From Alphaproteobacteria bacterium (GTDB taxonomy: Bacteria; Pseudomonadota; Alphaproteobacteria; Caulobacterales; Maricaulaceae), in NCBI GenBank assembly GCA_018222865.1, contig JAAEZM010000005.1:29514-93513 (forward strand): DNA of 64,000 bases, in the 5' to 3' direction. The stretch's first letter is position 1; every line of letters begins with the position of its first letter. The translations under genes and the position numbers were made by a program. The notes under the pieces are model-generated. The model was not told where the DNA came from, made no database searches, and was given only the letters and a program-made list of their open reading frames with translations. Below are positions 52,396-61,210 of the stretch, piece by piece.

Positions 52396-53061
52396 TCAGC
52401 CCTCCGCCTTCTCAGTATTGGGAAGCTTGATCGGCTTCGCCTTGGATCCATCATAGAGGGACGGGTCGGACAGGACTTTCGTACCGTGCGGTTCAGAGGC
52501 GTTGCGCTCTGACTGCGGGCCGAATTTCACATCCTTGCCAGCGGCGAGATCATCGAGAAGCTGTTCAAACTTCTCAGCATCGAGATCCTCGATGTAATGA
52601 TCGCCATCCTTGTTCGCGAGCTGGATCATCGGGGCATTGGCGCACGCGCCCATGCATTCCACTTCAACCCAGGTAAACTTGCCGTCTTCGGAAATCTCGC
52701 CAGACTTGCCGATACGGTTTTTGCAGACGGAAATCAGATCCCCCGAACCGCGCAGCATGCACGGTGTCGTACCACAGACCTGAACCAGGTTTTCACCGAC
52801 CGGAGCCAGGTTGAACATGGTATAGAAGGTCGCGACCTCGTAGACGCGGATATAGGGCATTTCCAGGCGCGCTGCGATGTCACGAATAGCCGGTTCAGAG
52901 ACCCAGCCCTCTTGCTTCTGCGCGATCCACAGCATCGGGATAACCGCAGAGGCTTTCTTTTCCTCCGGGTATTTGCCGAGCCAGAATTTGACCTCGTCTT
53001 CGCTCTTCTTGTTGAAGGCGAAGCTCTCAGGCTGTTCTTTTGCGAGACGACGAACGGACAT
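52396..53061 (-). CDS. nuoE: NADH-quinone oxidoreductase subunit E
   Basis: Thioredoxin-like subunit with a [2Fe-2S] cluster. It is 221 residues. The cluster Cys are in [10 protein letters not shown] and CMGACANAP. The last ~50 residues form a low-complexity extension common in this class and absent from E. coli NuoE. Its ATG shares one base with the stop of the NTF2-like gene (TAATG). Confidence 0.97.
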   Translation of the reverse strand: MSVRRLAKEQPESFAFNKKSEDEVKFWLGKYPEEKKASAVIPMLWIAQKQEGWVSEPAIRDIAARLEMPYIRVYEVATFYTMFNLAPVGENLVQVCGTTPCMLRGSGDLISVCKNRIGKSGEISEDGKFTWVEVECMGACANAPMIQLANKDGDHYIEDLDAEKFEQLLDDLAAGKDVKFGPQSERNASEPHGTKVLSDPSLYDGSKAKPIKLPNTEKAEG

Positions 53062-53444
53062 TATTCGCTACTCCCAGACACGAATTCGACGCGTGCGATC
53101 AACCCGTCTTCAACGGTGTAGATCACAACGACTTCGACCGGCGGCTGGCCCGGACCACTCGTCCAGGCCAATTCGTGATCGATAACGCGATTGCCGAGAA
53201 CGGCACGATGGGTGACTTCAGCGCGCAAGCCTTCCGTTTCGAAACGGCTGCGATAGCGCGCGGTGAAATCGGCGCGCCCTGACAGGGTCAGCACGCCAGG
53301 ATAGGTATAGACCTCAACGTCTTCGGAATACTGCGCGACAAATGCCTCAAGATCGCGCGCATTATACGCGTCGAGCTGAGCCTGTGCGAGTTGTTCCGGT
53401 GTCGGGGTCAGGAGCGCAACCGCGCCCAGGGCAGCATTGATCAT
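53061..53444 (-). CDS. NTF2/SnoaL-like protein embedded in the nuo operon
   Basis: This 127-residue protein has a short hydrophobic start ([12 protein letters not shown]) and then an NTF2-like fold: helix [19 protein letters not shown], then strands with DVEVYTYPG and a TARYRSRFE segment. The pattern matches the SnoaL/steroid-isomerase superfamily, many of whose members bind small hydrophobic molecules. It is not a known complex I subunit. It overlaps nuoD by 4 bp (ATGA) and nuoE by 1 bp, so it is co-translated with them. Its role could be assembly or unrelated; I cannot tell. Whether the first residues are exported is also unclear. Confidence 0.8.
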   Translation of the reverse strand: MINAALGAVALLTPTPEQLAQAQLDAYNARDLEAFVAQYSEDVEVYTYPGVLTLSGRADFTARYRSRFETEGLRAEVTHRAVLGNRVIDHELAWTSGPGQPPVEVVVIYTVEDGLIARVEFVSGSSE

Positions 53445-54649
53445 CGATCAATCTCCCCGAACACGACGTCGAGAGACCCGATGATTGCGGACACGTCGGC
53501 GAGCATGTGGCCACGATTGAGGTGGTCCATGGCGGCCAGATGCGCAAAGCCCGGAGCGCGGATCTTCAGGCGGTAAGGCTTATTGGAGCCATCGGACACA
53601 AGATAGACACCAAACTCGCCCTTTGGCGCTTCTACGCAGGCATAGACTTCGCCGGCGTCTACGTGAACGCCTTCGGTGTAGAGTTTAAAGTGGTGGATCA
53701 GCGCTTCCATCGACTGCTTCATCTCCGCGCGGCGCGGCGGGGAGAACTTGCTGTCGACAGCCAGGACTTCGCCCTGGTTTTCCGGCTTCATCAACCAGTC
53801 ACAGCACTGGATCATGATTTTCACGGACTCGCGCATCTCTTCCATCCGGCAGAGATAGCGATCATAGCAATCGCCATTCTTGCCAACAGGAATGTTGAAC
53901 TCGAGCTCGTCATAGACTTCATAGGGCTGCGCACGACGCAGATCCCAGGCCATGCCCGAGCCGCGCACCATTACACCGGAGAAACCCCATTCCAGGGCCT
54001 CTTCCTTGGACACAATGCCGATATCAGCATTGCGCTGTTTGAAGATCCGGTTTTCCGTCAGCAGGCTATCGATATCATCAAGCGCCTTGGGGAAGCTGTC
54101 ACACCAGGCGCGAATGTCCTGGATAAGCTCCGGCGGCAGATCCTGGTGAACACCGCCCGGGCGGAAATAATGCGCGTGCATGCGCGCACCGCAAGCGCGC
54201 TCATAGAAGACCATGAGCTTTTCGCGTTCCTCAAAACCCCAGAGCGGCGGCGTTAGCGCGCCAACATCCATCGCCTGCGTCGTGACATTGAGCAGGTGGT
54301 TAAGGACACGGCCAATCTCGCAATAAAGCACGCGCACAAACTGACCACGGCGCGGCACGGTGATGCCGGCCAGGCGCTCAGCAGCCATGCAGAAGGCGTG
54401 CTCCTGATTCATCGGCGCCACGTAATCGAGGCGGTCGAAATAGCCGATGCCCTGAAGATAGGTCTTGTGCTCGAGCAGTTTCTCGGTGCCGCGGTGCAAG
54501 AGACCGATATGCGGATCAACCCGCTCGACGACCTCCCCATCCAGCTCCAGAACCAGACGCAGAACGCCGTGGGCAGCTGGGTGCTGAGGCCCGAAATTGA
54601 TAGTGAAATTGCGTTCGGACTCGCCGGTTTCGATCATGTCGTCAGCCAT
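53441..54649 (-). CDS. nuoD: NADH-quinone oxidoreductase subunit D
   Basis: 49-kDa type subunit forming the quinone site with NuoB and NuoH. It is 402 residues. It has [41 protein letters not shown] and [17 protein letters not shown], all diagnostic. It is a separate gene from nuoC (no CD fusion), with 2 bp spacing. Confidence 0.98.
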   Translation of the reverse strand: MADDMIETGESERNFTINFGPQHPAAHGVLRLVLELDGEVVERVDPHIGLLHRGTEKLLEHKTYLQGIGYFDRLDYVAPMNQEHAFCMAAERLAGITVPRRGQFVRVLYCEIGRVLNHLLNVTTQAMDVGALTPPLWGFEEREKLMVFYERACGARMHAHYFRPGGVHQDLPPELIQDIRAWCDSFPKALDDIDSLLTENRIFKQRNADIGIVSKEEALEWGFSGVMVRGSGMAWDLRRAQPYEVYDELEFNIPVGKNGDCYDRYLCRMEEMRESVKIMIQCCDWLMKPENQGEVLAVDSKFSPPRRAEMKQSMEALIHHFKLYTEGVHVDAGEVYACVEAPKGEFGVYLVSDGSNKPYRLKIRAPGFAHLAAMDHLNRGHMLADVSAIIGSLDVVFGEIDR

Positions 54650-54651
54650 GA

Positions 54652-55254
54652 TTAGCCCTCCGCCTTCTCATCACCCGGGATGATGTATTTCGCACCTTCC
54701 CAAGGGCTCATGAAATCAAAGTCGCGATATTCCTGGACCAGCTCGACCGGCTCATAGACCACGCGCTTTTCTTCTTCATCCCAGCGCACTTCGACAAAGC
54801 CGGTAAGCGGGAAGTCTTTACGCAGCGGATGGCCTTCAAAGCCGTAGTCGGTGAGCAGACGCCGCAGGTCCGGATGGTTGTTGAAGACGATGCCATACAT
54901 GTCGAAGGCTTCGCGCTCGAACCAGTTGGCGACCGGGAAAAGCTCAATAATTGAGTCGACCGGACTTTCCTCATCGGTGTCCAGCTTCACGCGAATACGG
55001 TGATTATGCTGCATGGAGAGCAGGTGGTAGACGACATCAAAGCGCTCGGCACGCTCTGGATAGTCGACACCGCAAATATCGATCAGCGAGGTGAAACGAC
55101 ACGCCGGGTCGTCGCGCAGGAAGCGGATCACTTCGAGCACGCGATCACGGTGGATCTCGATGGTCAGCTCTCCCAGGGTCACAGACCATCCGGTGACAGC
55201 CGTTTCCTGAGCGCCGGCGATATGCTCGCCCAGAGTTTTAAGCGCTTCGCTCAT
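54652..55254 (-). CDS. nuoC: NADH-quinone oxidoreductase subunit C
   Basis: 30-kDa type peripheral subunit of complex I. It is 200 residues. Diagnostic segments are [26 protein letters not shown] ([14 protein letters not shown] here) and [19 protein letters not shown]. It lies 23 bp after nuoB and 2 bp before nuoD. Confidence 0.97.
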   Translation of the reverse strand: MSEALKTLGEHIAGAQETAVTGWSVTLGELTIEIHRDRVLEVIRFLRDDPACRFTSLIDICGVDYPERAERFDVVYHLLSMQHNHRIRVKLDTDEESPVDSIIELFPVANWFEREAFDMYGIVFNNHPDLRRLLTDYGFEGHPLRKDFPLTGFVEVRWDEEEKRVVYEPVELVQEYRDFDFMSPWEGAKYIIPGDEKAEG

Positions 55255-55277
55255 TTGCTTCTCCTCGCCCCGTCTGC

Positions 55278-55841
55278 CTAGCGCTCGATCGAGCCTTCAC
55301 GGCGGATCTTCTTTTGAAGTTGAAGAATGCCGTAAACGAGGGCTTCCGCTGTTGGCGGACAGCCTGGAACATAGACATCAACTGGCACGATGCGGTCACA
55401 GCCGCGCACAACCGAATAGGAATAGTGATAATACCCACCGCCATTGGCGCAGGAGCCCATGGAGATGACGTAGCGCGGCTCGGGCATCTGATCGTAAACC
55501 TTGCGCAGTGCCGGCGCCATTTTATTGGTCAGGGTACCTGCCACGATCATCACGTCGGACTGACGCGGGGAGGCGCGAGGCGCAAAACCGAAACGTTCGA
55601 CATCATAGCGCGGCATGGACGCCTGCATCATCTCGACCGCACAGCAGGCGAGACCAAAGGTCATCCACATCAAAGAGCCTGTACGCGCCCAGGTGATGAG
55701 ATCGTCTGCGGCAGCAACGACGAACCCCTTATCCGCCAGCGCATCAGAGACGCCATCGAAGAAGGGGTCGTGCTTCTTCGGATCGTAATTGGGAACCGAA
55801 GAGCGGCCGGCCATGCCGGCAGGGGTGAGATCAGATGCCAT
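55278..55841 (-). CDS. nuoB: NADH-quinone oxidoreductase subunit B
   Basis: Holds the terminal [4Fe-4S] cluster N2 that reduces quinone. It is 187 residues. The tandem Cys of [10 protein letters not shown], with the later Cys in GSCANGGG and [10 protein letters not shown], are the cluster ligands. It lies 3 bp after nuoA. Confidence 0.98.
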   Translation of the reverse strand: MASDLTPAGMAGRSSVPNYDPKKHDPFFDGVSDALADKGFVVAAADDLITWARTGSLMWMTFGLACCAVEMMQASMPRYDVERFGFAPRASPRQSDVMIVAGTLTNKMAPALRKVYDQMPEPRYVISMGSCANGGGYYHYSYSVVRGCDRIVPVDVYVPGCPPTAEALVYGILQLQKKIRREGSIER

Positions 55842-55844
55842 GAC

Positions 55845-56213
55845 TTACTCCCAGTCCAGAGCGCCTTTTTTCAGCTCATAAATAAAGCCGATAGTCAGGA
55901 TGCCCAGGAAAACCATCATCGACCAGAACTCGAACTCGCCCAAGTGCTCGCGCAGCGTGACCGCCCACGGGAAGAGGAAGGCAACTTCGAGGTCGAAGAT
56001 GATGAAAAGAATCGCGACGAGATAGAATCGGACGTCGAACTTCATGCGCGCGTCATCGAAAGCCTCGAAGCCGCACTCATATGTAGAGACCTTTTCCGGA
56101 TCCGGCTTCGACGGCGCGATGACAAAAGCGGCGAGCATAAAGCCCACGCCGATCACGGCTGCAATACCGAAGAAGATCAGGATAGGAAGATAATCGAGAA
56201 GAAGCGTGTCCAT
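55845..56213 (-). CDS. nuoA: NADH-quinone oxidoreductase subunit A
   Basis: Small membrane subunit of complex I with three helices. It is 122 residues. [23 protein letters not shown] and the acidic [13 protein letters not shown] are family signatures. It is the first gene of the nuo operon. A candidate promoter (56330-56358) lies 117 bp upstream. Confidence 0.97.
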   Translation of the reverse strand: MDTLLLDYLPILIFFGIAAVIGVGFMLAAFVIAPSKPDPEKVSTYECGFEAFDDARMKFDVRFYLVAILFIIFDLEVAFLFPWAVTLREHLGEFEFWSMMVFLGILTIGFIYELKKGALDWE

Positions 56214-56329
56214 GAGAGAGGTCTCGCCAAGCCGTCCGTTTCACTCGGGTAGAGGCCTGATTGTCTGGCGCGATTAGCCGGGAAGCGAATCGGAAACGCC
56301 AGGCGGGCCCCCTGCCCGATTTGGCGCGG

Positions 56330-56358
56330 AAGCTAGAGCGCGGCGGCGTTTGGAGCAA
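56330..56358 (-). promoter_or_regulatory. Candidate promoter of the nuo operon
   Basis: TTGCTC (56358-56353) and TAGCTT (56335-56330) are 17 bp apart on the minus strand, upstream of nuoA. The -10 is identical to that proposed for trpGDC. The match to consensus is moderate. Confidence 0.4.
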
Positions 56359-56441
56359 GACCAAAACACCGCCCGTCTTCAGTTATATATCTTTATGTCA
56401 GTAAAGGCGTTTCCAGTTGCGAACGGGTCGCAGATTTCCGC

Positions 56442-56894
56442 CTATTTTTGCCCGATTCCGAGGACTGACCTCCAAAAAGACGCACGCAAAAAGGGTGAGT
56501 GCCTCGAAAACGCTCTATCGGGGAAGATATGCCATGGGCGATATCCCCAGGCATGAATCAGATCGTCGGCGGTTGGGCCTATTCCCTCGGCATTTGCAGC
56601 AGCAAGCGCCGCCCGACGGGAGCACCAGGACGAGCGCGCCTGTCTAAACTCACGCCTTGCCCTCCCTTTAAGACCGCCATTGCGACGGATTTCAATCCGG
56701 ATGGTTTCGAACTGTTCGTGCCGCGCCGCACAATCCAATGACAAGATCAGGATCGCGAGCACCCCCAAGCCCATCATCCAGGCAGATCCGCTAAGCAATG
56801 CGATAAACGCAGCAAGCCCTGCCAGAAAAAGGGGTGGCCAGGTCGCTCGAAACGACCAGACTTGATACTCAAGGAATCGAGAGATTGCGCGCAT
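56442..56894 (-). CDS. Hypothetical membrane protein with conserved-looking C-terminal motif
   Basis: This 150-residue protein starts at the ATG at 56894, or has 184 residues from an ATG at 56996. Neither start has a good Shine-Dalgarno. There are two close hydrophobic segments (about residues 18-34 and 38-55), then a charged cytoplasmic-looking region and the tail PWHIFPDRAFSRHSPFLR, which resembles tails of small alphaproteobacterial hypothetical proteins. It lies upstream of nuoA on the same strand, 228 bp away. I assign no function. If the short start is right, 56895-57200 (306 bp) holds no gene I can support, apart from the AbgT ribosome binding site. Confidence 0.55.
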   Translation of the reverse strand: MRAISRFLEYQVWSFRATWPPLFLAGLAAFIALLSGSAWMMGLGVLAILILSLDCAARHEQFETIRIEIRRNGGLKGRARREFRQARSSWCSRRAALAAANAEGIGPTADDLIHAWGYRPWHIFPDRAFSRHSPFLRASFWRSVLGIGQK

Positions 56895-57200
56895 GTGCTC
56901 AACATGGCGCGACCACTCTGGTTCAAAAGAGGGACAGGCTTTCCATTCATCCCGCCCGGCCTGGGGCGACACGCAAAGCGAGAAAGGATGCAGCATCTGG
57001 CTGGGCTTGCTGACAGATTTATCGGCGTTTCTTCAGCCCCGCGCTCAGCCTTTTGCGCCAATCGGAAGATCCTCCGGTTTGAACGCACACTGCAGCCAGG
57101 CTTGAAACGACACCAAAACCGCTTGCCCCAGCTGGGCGTTTGCGCTGAAACTCCAGCGTGAACGGCCAGTTAAGGTCGAATGGTCCCCGGGGGAGAAGTT

Positions 57201-58745
57201 ATGAACAAGTCCAGTGGCATTTTGGGATGGGTCGAGCGCACGGGTAACCGGCTCCCTGATCCGGTCACGATTTTTGTGATTCTAATCGCAACCGTCATCA
57301 CGATTTCGGTTTTCGCAGCGGCTGCCGGCCTGCAATCTACCCATCCGGTGACCGGTGAAACGATCGCTGCACAATCTCTGCTGAGCGGCGATAATATCCG
57401 CCGCCTGCTCACCGATTTCACCTCAATCTTCGTGAACTTCCCGCCGCTCGGACTGGTCCTGGTCGTCATGATCGGTGCCGGCGTTGCAGAACGCACCGGG
57501 CTTTTTGCTGCCGGTCTGCGGGCCCTGGTCGGCTGGGTGCCAAACACCATGCTGACGGCTACGCTGGTTTTCGCGGGTGTGATGGGCAATCTCGCGGTTG
57601 ATGCGGGGTATGTGGTCCTCATTCCACTAGGCGGTATTGTCTTCGCCTCAGTGGGCCGCCACCCGATTGCCGGTATTGCAGCGACCTTTGCCGGTGTGTC
57701 CGCCGGTTTCTCCGCCAATCTCTTTCCAGGACCGCTTGAGCCCCTCCTGCTGGGCATCACGCAGACAGCGGCCCAGTTCATCGATCCGAGCTGGGAACTC
57801 AACATCCTGTCGAATTATTACTTCATCATCGCGCTCACACCCGCTGTGGTCATCGCAGGTACGTGGGTCACCCAAGCGATTGTCGAACCCCGTCTTGGTG
57901 AGTGGAAAGGCACGACAAGCGGTGCGGAAAGTGACGATGATGCGCCGAGCACCGAGCTGAGCGCTTCTGAGAACCGCGGCCTCATGGCTGCTGGTATTGT
58001 CATGGTCGCCCTTATCGTCTGGGTCGTCTGGATGACCGTGCCTGCCGATGGCATTTTACGTGATGAAAACGGATCTTTGGCGCCTTTCTATAATGCAATC
58101 GTTGCGATCTCGATGATCGCCTTCCTGCTGATGGGTATCGCTTTCGGCATCGCCTCTGGAACGATCAAATCCGATAAAGACGCAGTGTCCATGGCCTCGG
58201 ATGCTATGAGCGATATGGGCGTCTATATCGTGCTCGCCTTTGTCATGGCGATGTTCCTGGCGCTTTTCGCCTGGTCCAATCTGGGGACGATCCTCGCAAT
58301 CGCTGGTGCCTCGGCACTGCAATCATCCGGATTGCCTGCCCCCATTCTTCTGGTCGCCATGGTCATCCTGACCGCGTCCCTGAACCTGTTTGTCGGCAGT
58401 GCATCAGCAAAATGGGCCATGCTGGCGCCGGTCGCCGTTCCAATGCTCATGCTGCTTGGTATCGGCCCGGATGCGACAACCGCAGCCTATCGTGTGGGCG
58501 ATGGCGCCACGAACATCATCACACCGCTTCTGCCCTACATGCCCCTTATCCTTGTCTTTGCGCGTCGTTATGTGCCGGAATTCGGGCTGGGCAGCCTGAT
58601 TGCAACCATGCTGCCTTACTCGATTGCCATCCTGGTCGTGTCGCTGGGAGCACTGGGTATTTTCGTGATCTTCGATCTGCCACTTGGACCGGGCTATGCC
58701 CCGGTCCTGATTGACCCGGCCACGCTGTCCGGCGCGGGCGGCTAA
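57201..58745 (+). CDS. AbgT family transporter
   Basis: Inner-membrane transporter of 514 residues, matching the AbgT family (p-aminobenzoyl-glutamate uptake in E. coli, antimetabolite efflux in MtrF). It has ~11 membrane segments. The start GWVERTGNRLPDPVTIF and the motifs NLFVGSASAKWAMLAPVAVPM and YRVGDGATNIITPLLPYMP are characteristic. GGGAGAAG lies just before the ATG at 57201; a farther start lacks it. The substrate is not determinable from sequence. It stands alone and ends at a strong terminator. Confidence 0.93.
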   Translation: MNKSSGILGWVERTGNRLPDPVTIFVILIATVITISVFAAAAGLQSTHPVTGETIAAQSLLSGDNIRRLLTDFTSIFVNFPPLGLVLVVMIGAGVAERTGLFAAGLRALVGWVPNTMLTATLVFAGVMGNLAVDAGYVVLIPLGGIVFASVGRHPIAGIAATFAGVSAGFSANLFPGPLEPLLLGITQTAAQFIDPSWELNILSNYYFIIALTPAVVIAGTWVTQAIVEPRLGEWKGTTSGAESDDDAPSTELSASENRGLMAAGIVMVALIVWVVWMTVPADGILRDENGSLAPFYNAIVAISMIAFLLMGIAFGIASGTIKSDKDAVSMASDAMSDMGVYIVLAFVMAMFLALFAWSNLGTILAIAGASALQSSGLPAPILLVAMVILTASLNLFVGSASAKWAMLAPVAVPMLMLLGIGPDATTAAYRVGDGATNIITPLLPYMPLILVFARRYVPEFGLGSLIATMLPYSIAILVVSLGALGIFVIFDLPLGPGYAPVLIDPATLSGAGG

Positions 58746-58826
58746 CGGAACGCAGCCGCTGACATCCGCGAGCTCAGTCGAAAAGGGCTGTAGCTCGCGG
58801 CCCAGCGTCCTGGACCAATAAAAACG

Positions 58827-58857
58827 CAAAAAGGCCGCCCGAAAGGGCGGCCTTTTT
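58827..58857. terminator. Bidirectional intrinsic terminator between the AbgT gene and tRNA-Asp
   Basis: AAAGGCCGCCC (58830-58840) and GGGCGGCCTTT (58845-58855) form an 11-bp stem around a GAAA tetraloop. A T-run follows on the plus strand and an A-run precedes it, so it can stop transcription from both the AbgT gene and the tRNA. Confidence 0.9.
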
Positions 58858-58894
58858 CGCATCCAGACCATTGACTATCCCGAGGGAAAGAAAA

Positions 58895-58971
<77 letters not shown>

Positions 58972-58999
58972 TTGGGGTTCTCGCCGAAGCGAGGTGCGT

Positions 59000-59028
59000 T
59001 GTTTATGCGCGAGCTGGCGGTGGGTCAA
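59000..59028 (-). promoter_or_regulatory. Promoter of tRNA-Asp
   Basis: TTGACC (59028-59023) and TAAACA (59005-59000) are separated by 17 bp on the minus strand, placing the transcript start ~22 nt upstream of the mature tRNA. Confidence 0.55.
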
Positions 59029-59083
59029 GCAACTTTGCGCAGGTCTTGCAGATGGTTTTGCAGATCATCTGCGCCTTGACCCA

Positions 59084-59479
59084 TCATCGCAGGATATCAG
59101 GCGCAGAACCATATGCTTCCGTCTGATGATGCGTGAAGAAAGCCTCCCAGCGAACCCCATCTGGATCGGCTGTCCAGCTCTTTTCTGATTTGTGATAGCA
59201 GCACGTTGTCACGCCTTCTGGCAGATAAGGCGCTTCCGCGTTTTTCAGTCGACTGAAGACCTCCTGGAGCTCGTCTTCATTTTCGGTCTGGATCCCGGCA
59301 TGGGTAAAGCCGGGATCACCCTCTCCACTCTCCAGGACGAAATTCATTCGCGGATCATCCATCAGCCATTTGGCATAACCCTGTTTTCGAACAGTTGGGG
59401 CGGCTCCAAAAAGCTCCGTGTAAAACGCAATCGACTTGTCCAGGTCAGCGACATTGAAGCTGATATGCAAACGTTTCAT
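59084..59479 (-). CDS. ArsI/CadI family heavy-metal resistance metalloenzyme (VOC superfamily)
   Basis: This 131-residue protein is a glyoxalase-fold member starting MKRLHISFNVADLD with the first metal His. Its hallmark is VTTCCYHKSEKSWTADPDG: the adjacent Cys pair and the DPDG turn are typical of ArsI (C-As lyase acting on methylarsenite) and CadI (cadmium-induced protein). The Cys pair would bind As(III) or Cd(II). It overlaps the arsR-like gene by 4 bp, which supports a metal-inducible operon. I cannot distinguish ArsI from CadI by sight. Confidence 0.88.
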   Translation of the reverse strand: MKRLHISFNVADLDKSIAFYTELFGAAPTVRKQGYAKWLMDDPRMNFVLESGEGDPGFTHAGIQTENEDELQEVFSRLKNAEAPYLPEGVTTCCYHKSEKSWTADPDGVRWEAFFTHHQTEAYGSAPDILR

Positions 59480-59805
59480 TTTGAGATCTCCTCATTTTCA
59501 GAGCTCACGCCCTGACAGCAATCATTGAGCAAAAACTCCGCGACATCGCGCAATACGGCTATCTGCGGCTCATAGACGATTGAACGACCACGCCTGTCGC
59601 CACGTACCAGATCCGCCCGCGCCATTTCCTTTAGATGGAAGGACAAGGTCGGTGCAGGCAGCTGAAGCTGGCGAGCAATCTCTCCGGCAGCGAGCCCGCC
59701 TTCGCCCTTCTGCATGCTGGCCGAGCGGACAAGAAGACGGAAAATGTCGAGCCGAGTTTCCTGGGCTAAAGCTCCAAGAGCGCTTATCGCATCATTCTTT
59801 TTCAT
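59476..59805 (-). CDS. ArsR/SmtB family metalloregulator
   Basis: Winged-helix repressor of 109 residues, starting at the ATG at 59805 (MKKNDAISALGALAQETRL). A farther start would run through the operator. The DNA-binding segment is AAGEIARQLQLPAPTLSFHLKEMARADLVRGDRRGRSIVYEP. A C-terminal CC pair (NDCCQG) may bind metal; no CxC is seen in the recognition helix. It overlaps the CadI/ArsI gene by 4 bp. Two inverted repeats lie directly upstream, so it is probably autoregulated. bioA lies upstream on the same strand. Confidence 0.9.
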   Translation of the reverse strand: MKKNDAISALGALAQETRLDIFRLLVRSASMQKGEGGLAAGEIARQLQLPAPTLSFHLKEMARADLVRGDRRGRSIVYEPQIAVLRDVAEFLLNDCCQGVSSENEEISK

Positions 59806-59825
59806 ATTTCCAAATATATGGAAAT
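59806..59825. promoter_or_regulatory. ArsR-type operator 1 (palindrome at the start codon)
   Basis: ATTTCCA (59806-59812) and TGGAAAT (59819-59825) are perfect inverted arms around a 6-bp AATATA spacer. The palindrome ends at the base before the ATG and includes its GGAA ribosome binding site, so binding there could block initiation of transcription or translation. Confidence 0.7.
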
Positions 59826-59845
59826 TTTTAACGTGACGCAAGGAT

Positions 59846-59865
59846 ATTTTCAAAATTCTGAAAAT
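59846..59865. promoter_or_regulatory. ArsR-type operator 2 (palindrome beside the bioA stop)
   Basis: ATTTTCA (59846-59852) and TGAAAAT (59859-59865) are perfect arms with a 6-bp spacer. The layout is the same as in operator 1, and its centre is 40 bp away (about four helical turns). It ends at the base before the bioA stop codon. Confidence 0.65.
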
Positions 59866-61167
59866 TTAGCCGAAATGCGTTTTCGCCCACGCCTCAGTCA
59901 CGTCGAGGCAAGACCCGATAAGCTGATCAAGATCTTCAGCCGAAATGATGTAAGGCGGCATGAGGTAGATGATATTGCGGAATGGTCTGATCCATACACC
60001 GGCATCCACAAAGCTTGCCTTCAGCCCATCAAGGTCCGGCATGGCTTCCATTTCTATAACCCCGATCGCGCCTTGCCAGCGCACATCGACCACGCCGGGG
60101 AAATGGCGGGCCTTTGGCAATGTCTCTGCAAAACGCGCTTCGATCGCAGCGACCTGATCTAGTCGCGGCTCTGTCTCAAACAGATCAATCGAAGCATTGG
60201 CAGCGGCACAGGCCGCGGGGTTACCCATATAGGTCGGCCCATGCATCAGAGCCGCCATCGTGTCATCAGACCAGAAATCCGCAAACAGGCGCGAGGACGC
60301 TATCGCCGCGGCCAGGGGTAAAGTCCCTCCTGTCAGCGCCTTTGAAACGGTCATGATATCAGGAACAATCCCGGCCTTTTCGCACGCCCACATCGTTCCC
60401 AGCCGCCCAAAGCCGGTCATGATCTCATCCAGGATCAGCGGCAGGTTGAAACGGCCCGCAGCCTCTCGAATAAAGCGCAGAACCGATGGGTCATGAAACA
60501 CCATGCCCCCTGCTCCTTGAACCAGCGGCTCAGTCACAATGCCTGCGATCTCATTCTCCCGGTTGGACAGGAGATCGAGAAAAGCAGCGCGTCCCGCCTC
60601 ATCGCGCGGAAGATCTGTGACGATCTGTGGCTGCAAGCCTCCTGCAAAAAGAGAGTGCATCCCCTCTTCCGGGTCGCAGACCGACATGGTCGCCAGAGTG
60701 TCTCCATGATAGCCGCCTGTAAAACAAACGAATTTGGAGCGGCCATGAATACCCCGATTGATCCAGGACTGCATGGCGATCTTCATGGCGATCTCAACTG
60801 AAACAGATCCGCTCTCACAAAAGAATACGTGATTGAGATCACCCGGCGTCAAGCCGGCCAGTCGCTGCGCAAGCCGCTCCGCCGGACGGTGGGTGAGCCC
60901 ACCCAGCATGACATGCGGCACCTCATCGAGCTGCGCTTTCACGGCCTCAATTATGTGAGGATGGCGATAGCCGTGACAGACAGTCCACCATGATGAAACG
61001 CCGTCAATCAGTTCACGGCCATCCTGCAAGGAGATACGGACCCCTTCAGCCGACGCGACCGGCAGGGCCTCCGGTGTGGTCTTCATCTGCGTGTAGGGAC
61101 GCCAGACATGGTGGTCGGCGGGATCAAACGGATGCGCGGGCACAAGGCGTGACTGGATTTCATTCAT
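59866..61167 (-). CDS. bioA: Adenosylmethionine--8-amino-7-oxononanoate transaminase
   Basis: PLP-dependent aminotransferase making 7,8-diaminopelargonate from KAPA with S-adenosylmethionine as amino donor, a late step of biotin synthesis. It is 433 residues. Motifs are HVWRPYTQM, LIDGVSSWWTVCHGYRHP, GGYHGDTLATMSV, DEIMTGFGRLG and the PLP Lys in TVSKALTGGTLPLAA. It is divergent from bioF with only 43 bp between the starts. The arsR-cadI pair follows downstream on the same strand. Confidence 0.97.
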   Translation of the reverse strand: MNEIQSRLVPAHPFDPADHHVWRPYTQMKTTPEALPVASAEGVRISLQDGRELIDGVSSWWTVCHGYRHPHIIEAVKAQLDEVPHVMLGGLTHRPAERLAQRLAGLTPGDLNHVFFCESGSVSVEIAMKIAMQSWINRGIHGRSKFVCFTGGYHGDTLATMSVCDPEEGMHSLFAGGLQPQIVTDLPRDEAGRAAFLDLLSNRENEIAGIVTEPLVQGAGGMVFHDPSVLRFIREAAGRFNLPLILDEIMTGFGRLGTMWACEKAGIVPDIMTVSKALTGGTLPLAAAIASSRLFADFWSDDTMAALMHGPTYMGNPAACAAANASIDLFETEPRLDQVAAIEARFAETLPKARHFPGVVDVRWQGAIGVIEMEAMPDLDGLKASFVDAGVWIRPFRNIIYLMPPYIISAEDLDQLIGSCLDVTEAWAKTHFG

Positions 61168-61210
61168 GCGCGGGCTTTAGCAGGCACGTATTCTGTGCGA
61201 CAGGGCGAAT

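Noticed and set aside
48774..52456. Long plus-strand frames opposite nuoH, nuoG and nuoF
   Set aside because: They mirror GC-rich coding sequence of nuo genes and show no motif or start context.
56862..57161. 99-codon plus-strand frame between nuo and the AbgT gene
   Set aside because: No family resemblance and no ribosome binding site, and it overlaps the hypothetical membrane protein on the minus strand.
61168..61210. BioR-type operator in the bioA-bioF divergent region
   Set aside because: I looked for a TTATA-centred palindrome in the 43 bp and found none.
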